This document shows positions 15,811-25,303 of a DNA stretch of 64,000 nt, in pieces (the stretch's first letter is position 1; each line of letters starts with the position of its first letter). The notes under the pieces are model-generated. The model saw only the letters and a program-made list of their open reading frames with translations. It was not told the DNA's origin and searched no databases. The DNA is taken from positions 1 to 64,000 of IMG/VR virus record IMGVR_UViG_3300029922_000057. One strand, 5' to 3'. The position numbers and the translations under genes were made by a program. The stretch comes from a virus.

Positions 15811-17169
15811 TTACCTGTCAGGAATGAATTGCTGACCTACCGTTTTCTCCACCTGAAATGTAAATGAGAAGTCCCATTTGAAAGGATTGCGTGCGTCTAT
15901 CGTCCACTGAAGGGTCTTAAAGTAACCTTGATACACAAAGTTGCGATAGGACATGAGCACACCGCCGCGAGTGAGTACGTCATTGTTCCTTCCATTTTTT
16001 TGGGCGGAACTCATACCAAGCGTGGGCGACCAAGCCTGTATTCCTGTCCAATCGCGTGAGTTGCCTAAGTCATCTGTGTACACATTATTCCAAAACCAAA
16101 CCGACCCATTCATTTTGAAAAGAGCTAAAAACTCCATGAAGGCATCCTGTGCCGCTACACGAAAAGCATCCGTCTGAGTGAAGAAGGGGTTTCCTTTGGC
16201 TGCATTATTCATGACATCATCGAACGCTTGACCACTGGTAATCAACTTCTTCAAACCATCATTGATAGTGCGGGTGCTGTAGTAGTCGGTTAAACCAAAC
16301 TGGTTCATAAAGACTCCAGTCGTGCATTGCCCCTCAATGAGGTCAGCTTGCATACCCCACATCGTAATATGGTGAGCCGTACGAGTGCGTTGGTGATGGT
16401 AAATATGTTTCATTGACCAGTTAACACTCTTCATGGAAGCGTTCAACTGAATCTGAATTGGGTTTCCTGTTTCCCCTTTGGATGAGAGTAGAAAGCTTTT
16501 GTTGTCATGCAGTATGACTTGAAAACTTACGGGTTGTACTTCAGCGCGAAGCCTTGGATTTCCCGTTATCAGACCATAGTCGTCGTACCACGGTGTGTTG
16601 TCCAGCCCTTCTTGGATTACGATCTGTGGCACCAAGGCATTTAGGTCAACATTCTGCGTATTGTTGTTCAATGGTTGAGCGGCCATACCAGTAACTGGTT
16701 GTGTGGCCCACGAAGGGTTGCCACCGGAGTTTGTTCCATCATAAATAGTGCCTCCGCTGTAATCCCCTCCAGCCTTTTGAAGAACTCCATCTACATATTT
16801 AGGGTTGGTGATGCCGTTCTTCATGACGCTACCCGCCCCTGAGTTATATGCAGCGATGGCTTGATAGGTATTTCCATTGAAGGTATTCATCAACTGCCCA
16901 AAATAAGCTGTCCCTGTGGTGACATTATCACCGGGGCTTAAAGACGCCGCGTTAGGAAATGAGCCAGTATTCAACTGCATCAAACCATAATCAACACTCC
17001 CATTAGAGTTGTAGTTGATGGCATTTGGATTCCCTCCAGACTCTTGCATCATGATCCCCAACAAAATGTTAGGGTCGATTTGAGGTCGGGTGGGGTTCGC
17101 CGCGTTCCAGTTATTCGCAGCGGAGACCACGGTTTGTTGCGAGTTGGTTACTGTTGATGAGTTAGGCAT
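15811..17169 (-). CDS. Baseplate protein with N-terminal lytic transglycosylase domain
   Basis: 452 residues. Residues 35-140 are an SLT-type transglycosylase: catalytic Glu in MMQESGGNPNAIN, then YGLMQLNTGSF and AIAAYNSGAGSV. It would cleave peptidoglycan glycan strands during infection. Residues 190-452 share the adaptor domain of the neighbouring 428-residue protein. The fusion places a muralytic enzyme at the tail tip. Directly downstream of the tape measure gene. Confidence 0.8.
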   Translation of the reverse strand: MPNSSTVTNSQQTVVSAANNWNAANPTRPQIDPNILLGIMMQESGGNPNAINYNSNGSVDYGLMQLNTGSFPNAASLSPGDNVTTGTAYFGQLMNTFNGNTYQAIAAYNSGAGSVMKNGITNPKYVDGVLQKAGGDYSGGTIYDGTNSGGNPSWATQPVTGMAAQPLNNNTQNVDLNALVPQIVIQEGLDNTPWYDDYGLITGNPRLRAEVQPVSFQVILHDNKSFLLSSKGETGNPIQIQLNASMKSVNWSMKHIYHHQRTRTAHHITMWGMQADLIEGQCTTGVFMNQFGLTDYYSTRTINDGLKKLITSGQAFDDVMNNAAKGNPFFTQTDAFRVAAQDAFMEFLALFKMNGSVWFWNNVYTDDLGNSRDWTGIQAWSPTLGMSSAQKNGRNNDVLTRGGVLMSYRNFVYQGYFKTLQWTIDARNPFKWDFSFTFQVEKTVGQQFIPDR

Positions 17170-17172
17170 AGA

Positions 17173-20100
17173 TTACCAACCTCCAACGGAGACCCCTGAA
17201 TTACCAGAAAGATGAGGTGGCGGAGTCTGAACAGGAGCCCCTGCCGGTGCTGGTGTTTGAGTTTTCTGTTCTTTGGCTTTTCCTGCACCGGGAGTTGCCG
17301 CTTGAACTTGTTGTCCACCAACAAGCGTATTGTTTGTCGTCGTAGTAGAGTTGCCACTGTTGACATTACCAACTGTTGGGGTTTGTGATTTCACTTTAGT
17401 CGCTGCTGGAGTGTCTCCTGCTTGCTTCACATCAGGAGGGCCTACCAAAGAGATAACCTTACCTGTGGTTTTGTCATAACCGATCCCTGCGTTTCCTTGA
17501 GCCCTTTGTTCCGCCGAAAGTCCGGCAAAAGCCCCCCGACCAGTCATCTGTAATTTGAAGTCGTTCATCATTTCCGCTCTTGCGGCGAAGAACTCGTCGT
17601 ATTCTTTTTTTCGATCCCCTAAATTTCCGGCTGCTGCAAGAGGCTCAAGTTCTTGTAGACGTTGCTGAATAAATGAAGCCGATTTACCTTTAGCCGCCCC
17701 CTTAGCTGCGGGATCAACCCAATCCCAATTAGTGCCTGATCCATCCGGCTTAATTGAATTGACAATTTGATTTAACAACTCAGAATCCGACATCGCTTGG
17801 TTGCTGGTCGCAGCCTCTTTTGCAGCAGCGGTCCCTTTAACATCCGCTTTTAACCCCCAGTGACTATCCATGATGTCGAACATTTTTTGTAGCCATCCTG
17901 CTTTATTGATTAAAGCATCTTCTATACCCTCTAGGTACCCGTTGGTTGTCCTTGTCCCCATAGCCAAATCTGCGTTGTTCTTCAACACAGTCTCTATTGA
18001 ATCTTTATGATGATCGTCAAGACTTTTAGTGATTACTGAATCACTGACGGCTCCAGTAAGTGCCCCTCGTTGCATCAAGGCCACATGGTTTTTCTCTTTC
18101 AAAACATTTTTGTCCATAGATTGATACGTCTTTTGGGCTTCACCGGGCTTGTATTGTATACCAAGGGCTGTAAGTTGTTTTCCATACTCGGCATCAATAG
18201 CCTCCTTACCCATTCCCGCTGTGGAGGAAGCCGAAAGCCCATTATAAAACTCATTAACGATAGAGTCAGATATGTCTCCCACAGCCGCACTTATCCGCAA
18301 CATCTTATGCGGGTCTAAACCTAAAGGCTCTGACACTTGTTTTTGTAGAAGTGGATTTGTGTTTAATGCTTTTGTAGAATTTGTAACAAGCTCTTCAGTG
18401 GATGTCCCTGCGGTGTCAAGTACATTGTTCAAATCATTCATTGTTGAGTTCATTCTTGAAAGAGCATTATCATCTGTGACCCCCCCTATAGTGGCGGCGT
18501 TTAACCTTCCCATCTTCGACGCCTCAGCAGTCGCCATTGCATTTTTTGCATTTAGAAGATTGGGGCCTACAGCAGTTGTGAATGGATTAGATACCCCCCC
18601 TACTTTCTCTTTAATTTCATCAAACCTAGACTTAGCGGTGTCTAAATCTTTGGTCTTTGTTAAATCCAACCCCTTCCAAATCTCTTCAGAAGCACCTTGT
18701 GGGGCATTCATGTGAGTCAACGCTTGGTCGATGGTGTCTTTATACTTTTTAATTTGTGTGGCAGCGTTGTCTTGCTGACTCTTAGCATACCTCTGAAAAG
18801 CCGGGTTCGACATTGAGAACATTCCAAATAGACTCTGCTCATCAGTCTGAGGTTTACCCATAAGCGAAGTGAGGTTCTCTTTCAACTGATCGGCGTCCTC
18901 AGTCCCGCTGTTGCCCATAGCACGTAAAAGAGTTGTTACAGTTTCAATAGACTTACCCATACTATCGAACTGCCCGGTAACATCATCAAGTAACTCCAGA
19001 TATTTCCCTGTTGAAAGCCCCGCAGCAGTGATGTCCTTTCCAACAGTCCTGAAAAAAGTTTGTGTACCATCCAAAGTAAGCTTATAGTTCTGCATCATTT
19101 TAAGAGTCTGCTTCGTTCCTTCAACATCACTCAAACCCAGTTCACGAGCCTGTTTCATAGCAATTTCTGCGATGTCCCCCACCCCGCTATCTCTCATACC
19201 TGTGCCTTTGTTAGCAAGCCCGGAAATGTTAACTCCTGACTCTTGCATAGCTTGAGCAACGGCTATATTGCGTTCTGTAGTGACACCAAACCTGTTTAAC
19301 CCAAAAGCCCTGAGGTTGTCTTTGGCATTCATCATCCCCTCAAGACCACCATGCTCACCTGTGAATATACCCCCTTTACCGAGACTTTTCTCCATCTCTT
19401 GGCTCTGCTTAGCTACCGCATCAAAGGTGTCCTTAACAGCAAGCGTACCAGCAATGCCAAGACCAATAGGACCAGCTAGTTTGGTCAAAGCTCCAGCGCC
19501 CAAACTTTCAGCACCCCCAAGTACACCCCCAAGTACACCCCCCACTGCACCCGAACCTCCGGTCTCTTCCATTAACTTACCGGCCATTTGGTTTGTAAAC
19601 CCAAAACCTCCCATTGCATGTGCTGCAATTTTACGATCAATCCAATTACTTGGTCCTTTCCCCTCACTGCCGCCGCTAAGCATAGTGTCCATCATCAGTT
19701 TTTTAGTCTCTGGATGGTTAAATGCCCTCTTCATATCAAAATTACCCTCCCAATCGAAGAAGACATCTGCGTCAGGTCTCTCCTTTATTTTTTTAATGAG
19801 GTTTTTCTTGTTATCCTCCCACTGCGCTTTCTTCTCCGCAGTCTTATCCTCTCGATCTAATTTCACATCATGCGCTCGTTGTGCCGTCCGCCTTAAATTA
19901 TGAACACGAGCGCCACCGCGACCCATGACATCATGTATATTCATGAATGCTTGGTTGAGTTTTCCTGTTTTTACAGTGTTATAGGCGCTGGTTATTTTAA
20001 CGGTGCTATCTTCTACCGAGTGCATAATGGTTTTAAGTTGCTTAGCGAGTTCCACATCGGATTTTAATGACTTATTTGACTCCCCTTTATGCTTCTCAAG

Positions 20101-20529
20101 TAGCCTTTCCCCTTCTATCAAATCAGTTTGAACACGCCTAAGATTACGGTGTTCTGTCGTATTTTCTTTAGTGGTCTTCAAAAGATGCTCAACTTCGCTT
20201 CGCATCTTTTGAACCTCTTTTGTAGCCTGTCCAAAGCTTATATTCTGACTTAGCTTCTTCGAAGCTGCAATGATAGACTTGAGGTTATCCCTCACACTCC
20301 CTGTATGGTTCACCAAATCTTCGGCACTAGTTGCTGTTGCTTCAAATGCCTTTTTTTGAAACTCAAAGAATTCCTCCAGTCTATTAACCAGTTTATCCAC
20401 TGATTGTGCCATCCGAAGGGCAGCAACAGAAACATCCACAGAAGCTGTGGCTTGTCCAATATTCGCAGCTTCGCCGGGGGCAGCACTTCCTGTGCTTGTT
20501 GTATCGTCAGCAGGTAGGTCTTCGGGCAT
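17173..20529 (-). CDS. Tail tape measure protein
   Basis: 1118 residues, the longest ORF here. The N-terminal 250 residues are heptad-rich coiled coil (VDKLVNRLEEFFEFQKKAFE). A glycine/hydrophobic stretch near residues 330-375 (GAVGGVLGGVLGGAESLGAG, then GPIGLGIAGTLAV) is the membrane-active segment usual in tape measures. The rest is helical, with a Pro/Thr/Gln-rich C-terminus. It sits between the tail assembly genes and the baseplate genes, as expected. It sets tail length and is ejected on infection. Confidence 0.85.
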   Translation of the reverse strand: MPEDLPADDTTSTGSAAPGEAANIGQATASVDVSVAALRMAQSVDKLVNRLEEFFEFQKKAFEATATSAEDLVNHTGSVRDNLKSIIAASKKLSQNISFGQATKEVQKMRSEVEHLLKTTKENTTEHRNLRRVQTDLIEGERLLEKHKGESNKSLKSDVELAKQLKTIMHSVEDSTVKITSAYNTVKTGKLNQAFMNIHDVMGRGGARVHNLRRTAQRAHDVKLDREDKTAEKKAQWEDNKKNLIKKIKERPDADVFFDWEGNFDMKRAFNHPETKKLMMDTMLSGGSEGKGPSNWIDRKIAAHAMGGFGFTNQMAGKLMEETGGSGAVGGVLGGVLGGAESLGAGALTKLAGPIGLGIAGTLAVKDTFDAVAKQSQEMEKSLGKGGIFTGEHGGLEGMMNAKDNLRAFGLNRFGVTTERNIAVAQAMQESGVNISGLANKGTGMRDSGVGDIAEIAMKQARELGLSDVEGTKQTLKMMQNYKLTLDGTQTFFRTVGKDITAAGLSTGKYLELLDDVTGQFDSMGKSIETVTTLLRAMGNSGTEDADQLKENLTSLMGKPQTDEQSLFGMFSMSNPAFQRYAKSQQDNAATQIKKYKDTIDQALTHMNAPQGASEEIWKGLDLTKTKDLDTAKSRFDEIKEKVGGVSNPFTTAVGPNLLNAKNAMATAEASKMGRLNAATIGGVTDDNALSRMNSTMNDLNNVLDTAGTSTEELVTNSTKALNTNPLLQKQVSEPLGLDPHKMLRISAAVGDISDSIVNEFYNGLSASSTAGMGKEAIDAEYGKQLTALGIQYKPGEAQKTYQSMDKNVLKEKNHVALMQRGALTGAVSDSVITKSLDDHHKDSIETVLKNNADLAMGTRTTNGYLEGIEDALINKAGWLQKMFDIMDSHWGLKADVKGTAAAKEAATSNQAMSDSELLNQIVNSIKPDGSGTNWDWVDPAAKGAAKGKSASFIQQRLQELEPLAAAGNLGDRKKEYDEFFAARAEMMNDFKLQMTGRGAFAGLSAEQRAQGNAGIGYDKTTGKVISLVGPPDVKQAGDTPAATKVKSQTPTVGNVNSGNSTTTTNNTLVGGQQVQAATPGAGKAKEQKTQTPAPAGAPVQTPPPHLSGNSGVSVGGW

Positions 20530-20532
20530 TAG

Positions 20533-21165
20533 TTACTCTTCCTTTTCAAACATTTGTTTTACTGAATCTTCAATTATTTCCTTGCTGGTATCTTCAATCT
20601 CCCGCATCACTGTCTCCATAAATCGACGTTCAACTTCAGTCATAATGGTAGAGTCCGGGAATTCCGCCTGATACCGTTTTTCGATCTTGTCAGAGTGAAC
20701 CATGGCAATCTTCCAAAGAGTCTGCACCAGTTCTTGCCCCCAACCTAAGATGACATTGCGGAGAACTATTTGAACATCACGCTTAACACCATCTACGTCG
20801 GTAATAGCCGCCTTTTGCTCCCGAAGGCTTCGAATATCTACCCCATCAATCCAAGATATGGAACGAGAGAGTATTTCCACTCGAATGCGTTGAACCCATG
20901 CGTATCCCTTAAATTCTTCAGCGGATACGAGAGCGTTAAGTTCTTCATCGGTAGGCATATTAGTGATGCGAAGCCTAACGTTTCTACCTGTCCGACTGGT
21001 AAAAGTCAAAATCTCTTCATTTTCCTCAACCCCAAACCCCCTTAGACCGGCGATAATATCTTCGATAGAAGTGGGTTTGTTAACTGGTATAGTGGCTGTT
21101 GGAGTGGCTGTTGGAACAGCGGTCTCAATCTTCTCAGAGGGTAATACATAAACGTTGTCTTCCAT
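20533..21165 (-). CDS. Probable tail assembly protein upstream of tape measure
   Basis: 210 residues. Pattern FTSRTGRNVRLRITNMPTDE, then a helical region (VQIVLRNVILGWGQELVQTL) and an acidic tail, resembles small baseplate/tail assembly proteins that act on the tape measure. It ends 4 bases before the tape measure start. Starts divergently from the plus-strand membrane gene at 21247. Confidence 0.5.
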   Translation of the reverse strand: MEDNVYVLPSEKIETAVPTATPTATIPVNKPTSIEDIIAGLRGFGVEENEEILTFTSRTGRNVRLRITNMPTDEELNALVSAEEFKGYAWVQRIRVEILSRSISWIDGVDIRSLREQKAAITDVDGVKRDVQIVLRNVILGWGQELVQTLWKIAMVHSDKIEKRYQAEFPDSTIMTEVERRFMETVMREIEDTSKEIIEDSVKQMFEKEE

Positions 21166-21189
21166 AAAAGCTCCTATTAGATGAAATAG

Positions 21190-21230
21190 TTCCTAAAAAC
21201 TAGCTAAAACTTATGTGTTGTTGGTATACT
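21190..21230 (+). promoter_or_regulatory. Phage-type promoter, copy A
   Basis: A 22-base element (starts TTCCTAAAAACTAGCTAAAA at 21190) is followed 11 bases later by GGTATACT (21223-21230). An identical element with identical spacing is at 42545-42585. GGTATACT looks like a -10; no sigma70 -35 is at the right distance, so the upstream box may bind a phage activator. Confidence 0.65.
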
Positions 21231-21246
21231 GTGAGTGGAGGAGTCC

Positions 21247-21813
21247 ATGGAAAACCAAAACCCACAAAATGCGTACTACGAAACCATGAACACGGTGTTG
21301 ACCCCTGTTCAATTTGTTATTGATGGTGTTAAGGGTGTCCTTTTTCTTGTCCTCGTTGTCACCCTCGGTCTTATCTACCCAATAATCCAGTTGTGCAATG
21401 GGGAGCCCTTGTCACTGGCCTCAATCCTCGTTCCGACTTTTACGGTCCTCGCGATTTTCACCTTCTTTTATGCTCCCTTGTACACCGTTTTCGGTGGGAT
21501 TATATCCATTGTGATTGCCGCAGCCGAAGGCGATTTCATCATAAAGAACATGTCTAAGGAAGGGGATGTCTCCCTGCTCTTCGCCTTCCTCATCGTCGGC
21601 ATCCTGCAACGGTATATCCGCCATCGTTTATTTGACCCACCGAAGGAACCCAAGCCAAAACGATTAAGCATTCAAGAGCAATTCAACCAAGCAAATCTTG
21701 AAGTTTGTACCCATCAATATGACACGATGGATAGAGACGTGAGGGGTTATATGATTGAACGTTATGGTCATGATTACCTCAAATGGCCTCGACCTTGGCC
21801 GTCGCGGTTGTAG
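21247..21813 (+). CDS. Multi-pass membrane protein
   Basis: 188 residues from ATG 21247, with GGAGGAG just upstream; a GTG at 21235 is less likely. Three to four hydrophobic segments (GVLFLVLVVTLGLIYPII, LASILVPTFTVLAIFTFF, VFGGIISIVIAAA, VSLLFAFLIVGIL) precede a charged soluble tail. It stands alone on the plus strand inside the minus-strand virion operon behind its own phage promoter. Possible host-envelope or superinfection role; function unknown. Its end overlaps a convergent minus gene by 35 bases. Confidence 0.7.
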   Translation: MENQNPQNAYYETMNTVLTPVQFVIDGVKGVLFLVLVVTLGLIYPIIQLCNGEPLSLASILVPTFTVLAIFTFFYAPLYTVFGGIISIVIAAAEGDFIIKNMSKEGDVSLLFAFLIVGILQRYIRHRLFDPPKEPKPKRLSIQEQFNQANLEVCTHQYDTMDRDVRGYMIERYGHDYLKWPRPWPSRL

Positions 21814-21979
21814 TCTCGCTGTACTTTTTGCAGTGTTGTTGGTCAAATGCGGCCATAACCCGCTCATGCTCGTCGGGATTATGAATGAAGGCATCAAGTT
21901 CTTTGAGTAGGCCGGGAATCGAGTCGTCCCGGTCTAACTCGAAGCCATTTGATACCGAACGTGTGGTGTTGATTTTCAT
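21779..21979 (-). CDS. Small protein related to part of 22026-23126 product
   Basis: 66 residues with a strong GAGGAG six bases before the ATG. The core LLKELDAFIHNPDEHERVMAAF resembles LKELHGMLANDRHEQLMAKF in the C-terminal third of the upstream 366-residue protein. Probably a partial duplication. Acidic, helical. Confidence 0.6.
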   Translation of the reverse strand: MKINTTRSVSNGFELDRDDSIPGLLKELDAFIHNPDEHERVMAAFDQQHCKKYSETTTATAKVEAI

Positions 21980-22025
21980 AAATCACTCCTCTACCTTGAG
22001 GTTCCTCAAGTCCTTAAAATAAAAA

Positions 22026-23126
22026 TCACTGATACCGCTTTATTCTCTCCACCGGATTGGGTGTGGTCTCCGTCTTACTGCGGTCAATTGGAGCCGGAGC
22101 CATTCTACCTTTTTTAAGGTCTTTCTCCCTTTGACGTACATCAGCATCTGTCTCCACCCGGATGGTCTCTTCATTGATACCCGGACCACCGCGACGACGA
22201 GACATGGCTTCAATCGCCTTCCTACGCTCCTCGGCTGCGTCAATTTGCTGCTTCTCGAACTTCGCCATAAGCTGCTCATGACGGTCGTTCGCCAACATAC
22301 CATGGAGTTCCTTGAGCATACCTTCACGGGTCTCCAAGTTTTCCGCGTGAGCCCAGCCATCATCGAGGTCAGTAGCCTCGTGGGATTTGACAAGGCTCTC
22401 CCATGGTTCCATACTATTCGCGGCAAGCTGCCGGGATGTCTTTTTCAACTCTGCCGCCAAGGGGTCTACACTCTTTCCTGCCATAGGACGAACCTGCAAG
22501 ACGGCGTTCCAGCTTGCATCCAATCGCACCTTTGCTTGCTCCCGGTAGACACACAAAGAAGCCCACAGTCGAGCGTGATCCGAAGGCACTAGAATCTTCA
22601 TAGTGTTCCCATCAGGGAGGTCAATAACTCGATTCTCAAACGATGTAAGACGTGTTCCTTGACCATGCCACAGGTTCTCGGAGACAAATGTACTGGTGAA
22701 CGCTGATATATAGGGGAAAAGAGAAATGTCGTAATCAGACATTTTCTGAACTAACATAATCAGATTGCGGAACTCCAATGGGCTTAAATCCTCTATCTCT
22801 GGTCGAGTAAGAGTTGTAGCCAGAGTAAGAACTGTCACGAGATACTCGTTTGAATCGAACAACCATCGGGACAACCTACGACGTTCTGTATGATGAATAC
22901 CTCTTACCCACCCAATCTGCTTACCTTCAACCAACATAGGCCGGATACGGGCTCCTACCTCAAGAAGCTCATCACAGTTATCAACAATAGAGGTGCGGAC
23001 GGTCTGGATGTATTCACTAGGAGTCTTCTGAGACACCCCCTCATTGATTTTCCGCATCAGGTCTACACCCGATGGGATGTTGGGGTTTTGCTTAGCTGCA
23101 TTCCTGAGTTGGTTTTTACTTACCAT
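22026..23126 (-). CDS. Tail-associated hypothetical protein
   Basis: 366 residues from the ATG at 23126 (MVSKNQLRNAAKQ), overlapping the preceding gene's stop by 11 bases; a longer version from 23165 would overlap by 50. Mostly helical with a charged, Arg/Lys/Glu-rich C-terminus. Located between a probable chaperone and the tape measure, it may be a tail assembly factor. No family recognised. Confidence 0.6.
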   Translation of the reverse strand: MVSKNQLRNAAKQNPNIPSGVDLMRKINEGVSQKTPSEYIQTVRTSIVDNCDELLEVGARIRPMLVEGKQIGWVRGIHHTERRRLSRWLFDSNEYLVTVLTLATTLTRPEIEDLSPLEFRNLIMLVQKMSDYDISLFPYISAFTSTFVSENLWHGQGTRLTSFENRVIDLPDGNTMKILVPSDHARLWASLCVYREQAKVRLDASWNAVLQVRPMAGKSVDPLAAELKKTSRQLAANSMEPWESLVKSHEATDLDDGWAHAENLETREGMLKELHGMLANDRHEQLMAKFEKQQIDAAEERRKAIEAMSRRRGGPGINEETIRVETDADVRQREKDLKKGRMAPAPIDRSKTETTPNPVERIKRYQ

Positions 23127-23619
23127 TCTTATCCTCGGTGGCTCTAACTGCCCCACGGTAACCACCCTCTTTACGTTGGGCGGCGAGTAGGATTCTCTGT
23201 TCTAACTCACGGGTCTCAGCTAACTCCTGAGACCCAAACTTAGACTCCATCTCTTGCATCGACCTATCATGAACCACATCCTCTTCACCCTCATCCAATT
23301 CAACCTGTTTACTATATTGAACAGGCTCCGGGGCACAATACAACATGGATGTAGTAAACTTCCGGGCCGGAGGGAAAGAGCTCCGCCAAACCTTGAACAC
23401 TCGGTCCACGTAAGGAGCCGGGATTGCTGCCATCACACGCATAGCTTCTTCAAAACTAGGCTTAATCCCGGAGACCGTCAACAAAGCGTGAGCCAACAGA
23501 ATTCGCTGGGGGTCTTTACCCTTCTCAAACTTAATGGCGGCGTGCTCACGCCATCTCATTTTTTTGAACTGAAAGGTATAGTTTAGAAGCTTAACTTCAA
23601 CCTGTTCTAACTGTTCCAT
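23116..23619 (-). CDS. Probable tail assembly chaperone
   Basis: 167 residues. FQFKKMRWREHAAIKFEKG, followed by an ILLAHALLTVSGIKP helix and a charged C-terminal half, resembles gpG-type tail assembly chaperones. First gene of the leftward virion operon, starting opposite the helicase gene. The overlap with the next ORF recalls chaperone pairs but is a stop/start overlap, and I see no clear slippery site. Confidence 0.5.
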   Translation of the reverse strand: MEQLEQVEVKLLNYTFQFKKMRWREHAAIKFEKGKDPQRILLAHALLTVSGIKPSFEEAMRVMAAIPAPYVDRVFKVWRSSFPPARKFTTSMLYCAPEPVQYSKQVELDEGEEDVVHDRSMQEMESKFGSQELAETRELEQRILLAAQRKEGGYRGAVRATEDKNGK

Positions 23620-23758
23620 ACATCGAATGAACGAAAAGCCGCTTTCTCTAAAATCGCTGTCACCGCACGAACCGAGTATTAAGGGTTATTCGGGCACGTA
23701 CACCCCGACGTAACACTATGGTAGGCAGCTACCCCATCACTGCCTACCTCTCTTTTCA
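23620..23758. promoter_or_regulatory. Divergent control region with hairpin
   Basis: 139 bases between the divergent virion and replication operons, no ORF. A 9-bp hairpin GGTAGGCAG (23720-23728) / CTGCCTACC (23740-23748) with an 11-base loop is followed by CTCTCTTTT, close to the helicase start. It could be an operator or attenuator. No confident promoter hexamers seen. Confidence 0.4.
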
Positions 23759-25303
23759 ATGAAGATGGGGAAGAGAGACTATGAATGGGGATTAACAATG
23801 CCAGCCTACCTCACTGAGATGGTGTATCGTCTCTGCACCAAAGACCTATACTCCTTTTACCTGCAAAATAAGTCGGCCTTTCTATGGATAGCCCGACGTT
23901 GGGTAGATGGTGATAGGGATGAGACTGTAAACCTTCCTACATTTCGAGCAGTTATACTACACTATCAGAAGCGGCAACGTTCTCCGGGAAGTGTAGGCGC
24001 TCTACTCTATTACGTAACCCACAACACAGACCAGATAAAAGAGTTCAAACAAATTGAGGGGCTCAACGATAACATAACCCAGTTGGCCGAATATACGTCA
24101 GAGAGTGAAGACCTTACTCTGGATAATAACCTATTGTTTGATACCTTACTTGCAACCGCCCGAAAAAGATGGATTGCAAATCAATGTAAAGTGGCTGGTG
24201 GGATTGCCAATGGTAATGAGACCCCTGACAAGTTAAAAGAGTCAGGACCAGATGCTGCCATCTCATGGCTGCGTGGACAGCTTGCCCAAGACTTCACCCC
24301 TGAGATACCCGCACCCGCAGGTATTCTCCATGAGAAGACACAAACTATTCGCGAGGGAGTGGTTGACCGGCTGAAGGAAAATAAAGGTGACCGATTCCCT
24401 ATTGGCCTCCCACATATAGATGAGTGCGTTAAGGTAGGCAAGCAGAATTTGAGGTTCCTTGCCGCATTGGGTATGTCAGGTGATGGTAAAACCACACTGA
24501 CAAACTTCATCTGCTACAACTGGCTCAAGCAGGGAGCGCACATTCTTTACTGCTCGACAGAGCATAACCCCCAAGAAATTTGGGAGTTCATGGCGTTCCT
24601 TCACCAATCGCATCCTGATTATGACTTTGAGTTACCACCCCTAAATGACTGGGATGGAGAAAAAAGCAAAATTACACCGCAAGACTTAGCCAACCTGAGT
24701 CGGATATTGAAAGACATTGAGACTCGGAAGAATTTACCGGGACTCCTCGATTGTCAGCAGTTCCGCGACTGGGATAGTATTGTTGACCATCTCAATCAAA
24801 ACCACAAAGCTAACCAGTATGACATCCTCATCATTGACTATATAGGTCGTTTGGATACTCCGGGTGATGCTCGATTCCGTGAACAAGCACAAAAGAAGCT
24901 TGTGCATGATGTACAAGGACTTACCCGTTCGTTTGATAGCAACAAAGGGCTCGTTGTACTTACCCCTATTCAAGTCAACCGTGAAGGCAACAAGAAGGCT
25001 CAGAAGGCTGAGGAAGGGGAGGCTCGTTACGATTTGAATGCCATCTCTACCGTCTCTGAGTTCCAACATGATCTTGACCTGTGTCTTTCTGTCTGGTCGG
25101 ATGACGACATGAAAATGGGGGACCAGATTGAAATTCAACAGATTAAGCAACGTAAGGGTCGTCGCGCCCCCACAATCAAAATGATGCTCAACCCAAATAG
25201 CGGGGCGTTTGAATATATGAAGGACGGAGTTACTAAACAGGTTGGCGACAATAAATCCCCCGAGACACTCGGGAATTTCACTGAGGAAGAGCTTGGAATA
25301 TGA
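23759..25303 (+). CDS. dnaB: DnaB-like replicative DNA helicase
   Basis: 514 residues. The RecA-fold half has Walker A GMSGDGKTT (residues 238-246) and a Walker B strand YDILIIDYIG (about 350). Later LVVLTPIQVNREG and QIKQRKGRR correspond to the nucleotide-sensing and DNA-loop regions of DnaB-family helicases. The N-terminal 180 residues are helical, as in the DnaB N-domain. Start uncertain: ATG 23798 is an alternative. It heads an operon with a DUF1376 protein and a helicase loader, the core replisome set. Confidence 0.85.
   Translation: MKMGKRDYEWGLTMPAYLTEMVYRLCTKDLYSFYLQNKSAFLWIARRWVDGDRDETVNLPTFRAVILHYQKRQRSPGSVGALLYYVTHNTDQIKEFKQIEGLNDNITQLAEYTSESEDLTLDNNLLFDTLLATARKRWIANQCKVAGGIANGNETPDKLKESGPDAAISWLRGQLAQDFTPEIPAPAGILHEKTQTIREGVVDRLKENKGDRFPIGLPHIDECVKVGKQNLRFLAALGMSGDGKTTLTNFICYNWLKQGAHILYCSTEHNPQEIWEFMAFLHQSHPDYDFELPPLNDWDGEKSKITPQDLANLSRILKDIETRKNLPGLLDCQQFRDWDSIVDHLNQNHKANQYDILIIDYIGRLDTPGDARFREQAQKKLVHDVQGLTRSFDSNKGLVVLTPIQVNREGNKKAQKAEEGEARYDLNAISTVSEFQHDLDLCLSVWSDDDMKMGDQIEIQQIKQRKGRRAPTIKMMLNPNSGAFEYMKDGVTKQVGDNKSPETLGNFTEEELGI

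Noticed and set aside
22026-23619. Programmed -1 frameshift between the chaperone-like ORFs
   Set aside because: The two ORFs overlap at a normal stop/start with an ATG inside, and no slippery heptamer was recognised in the overlap.
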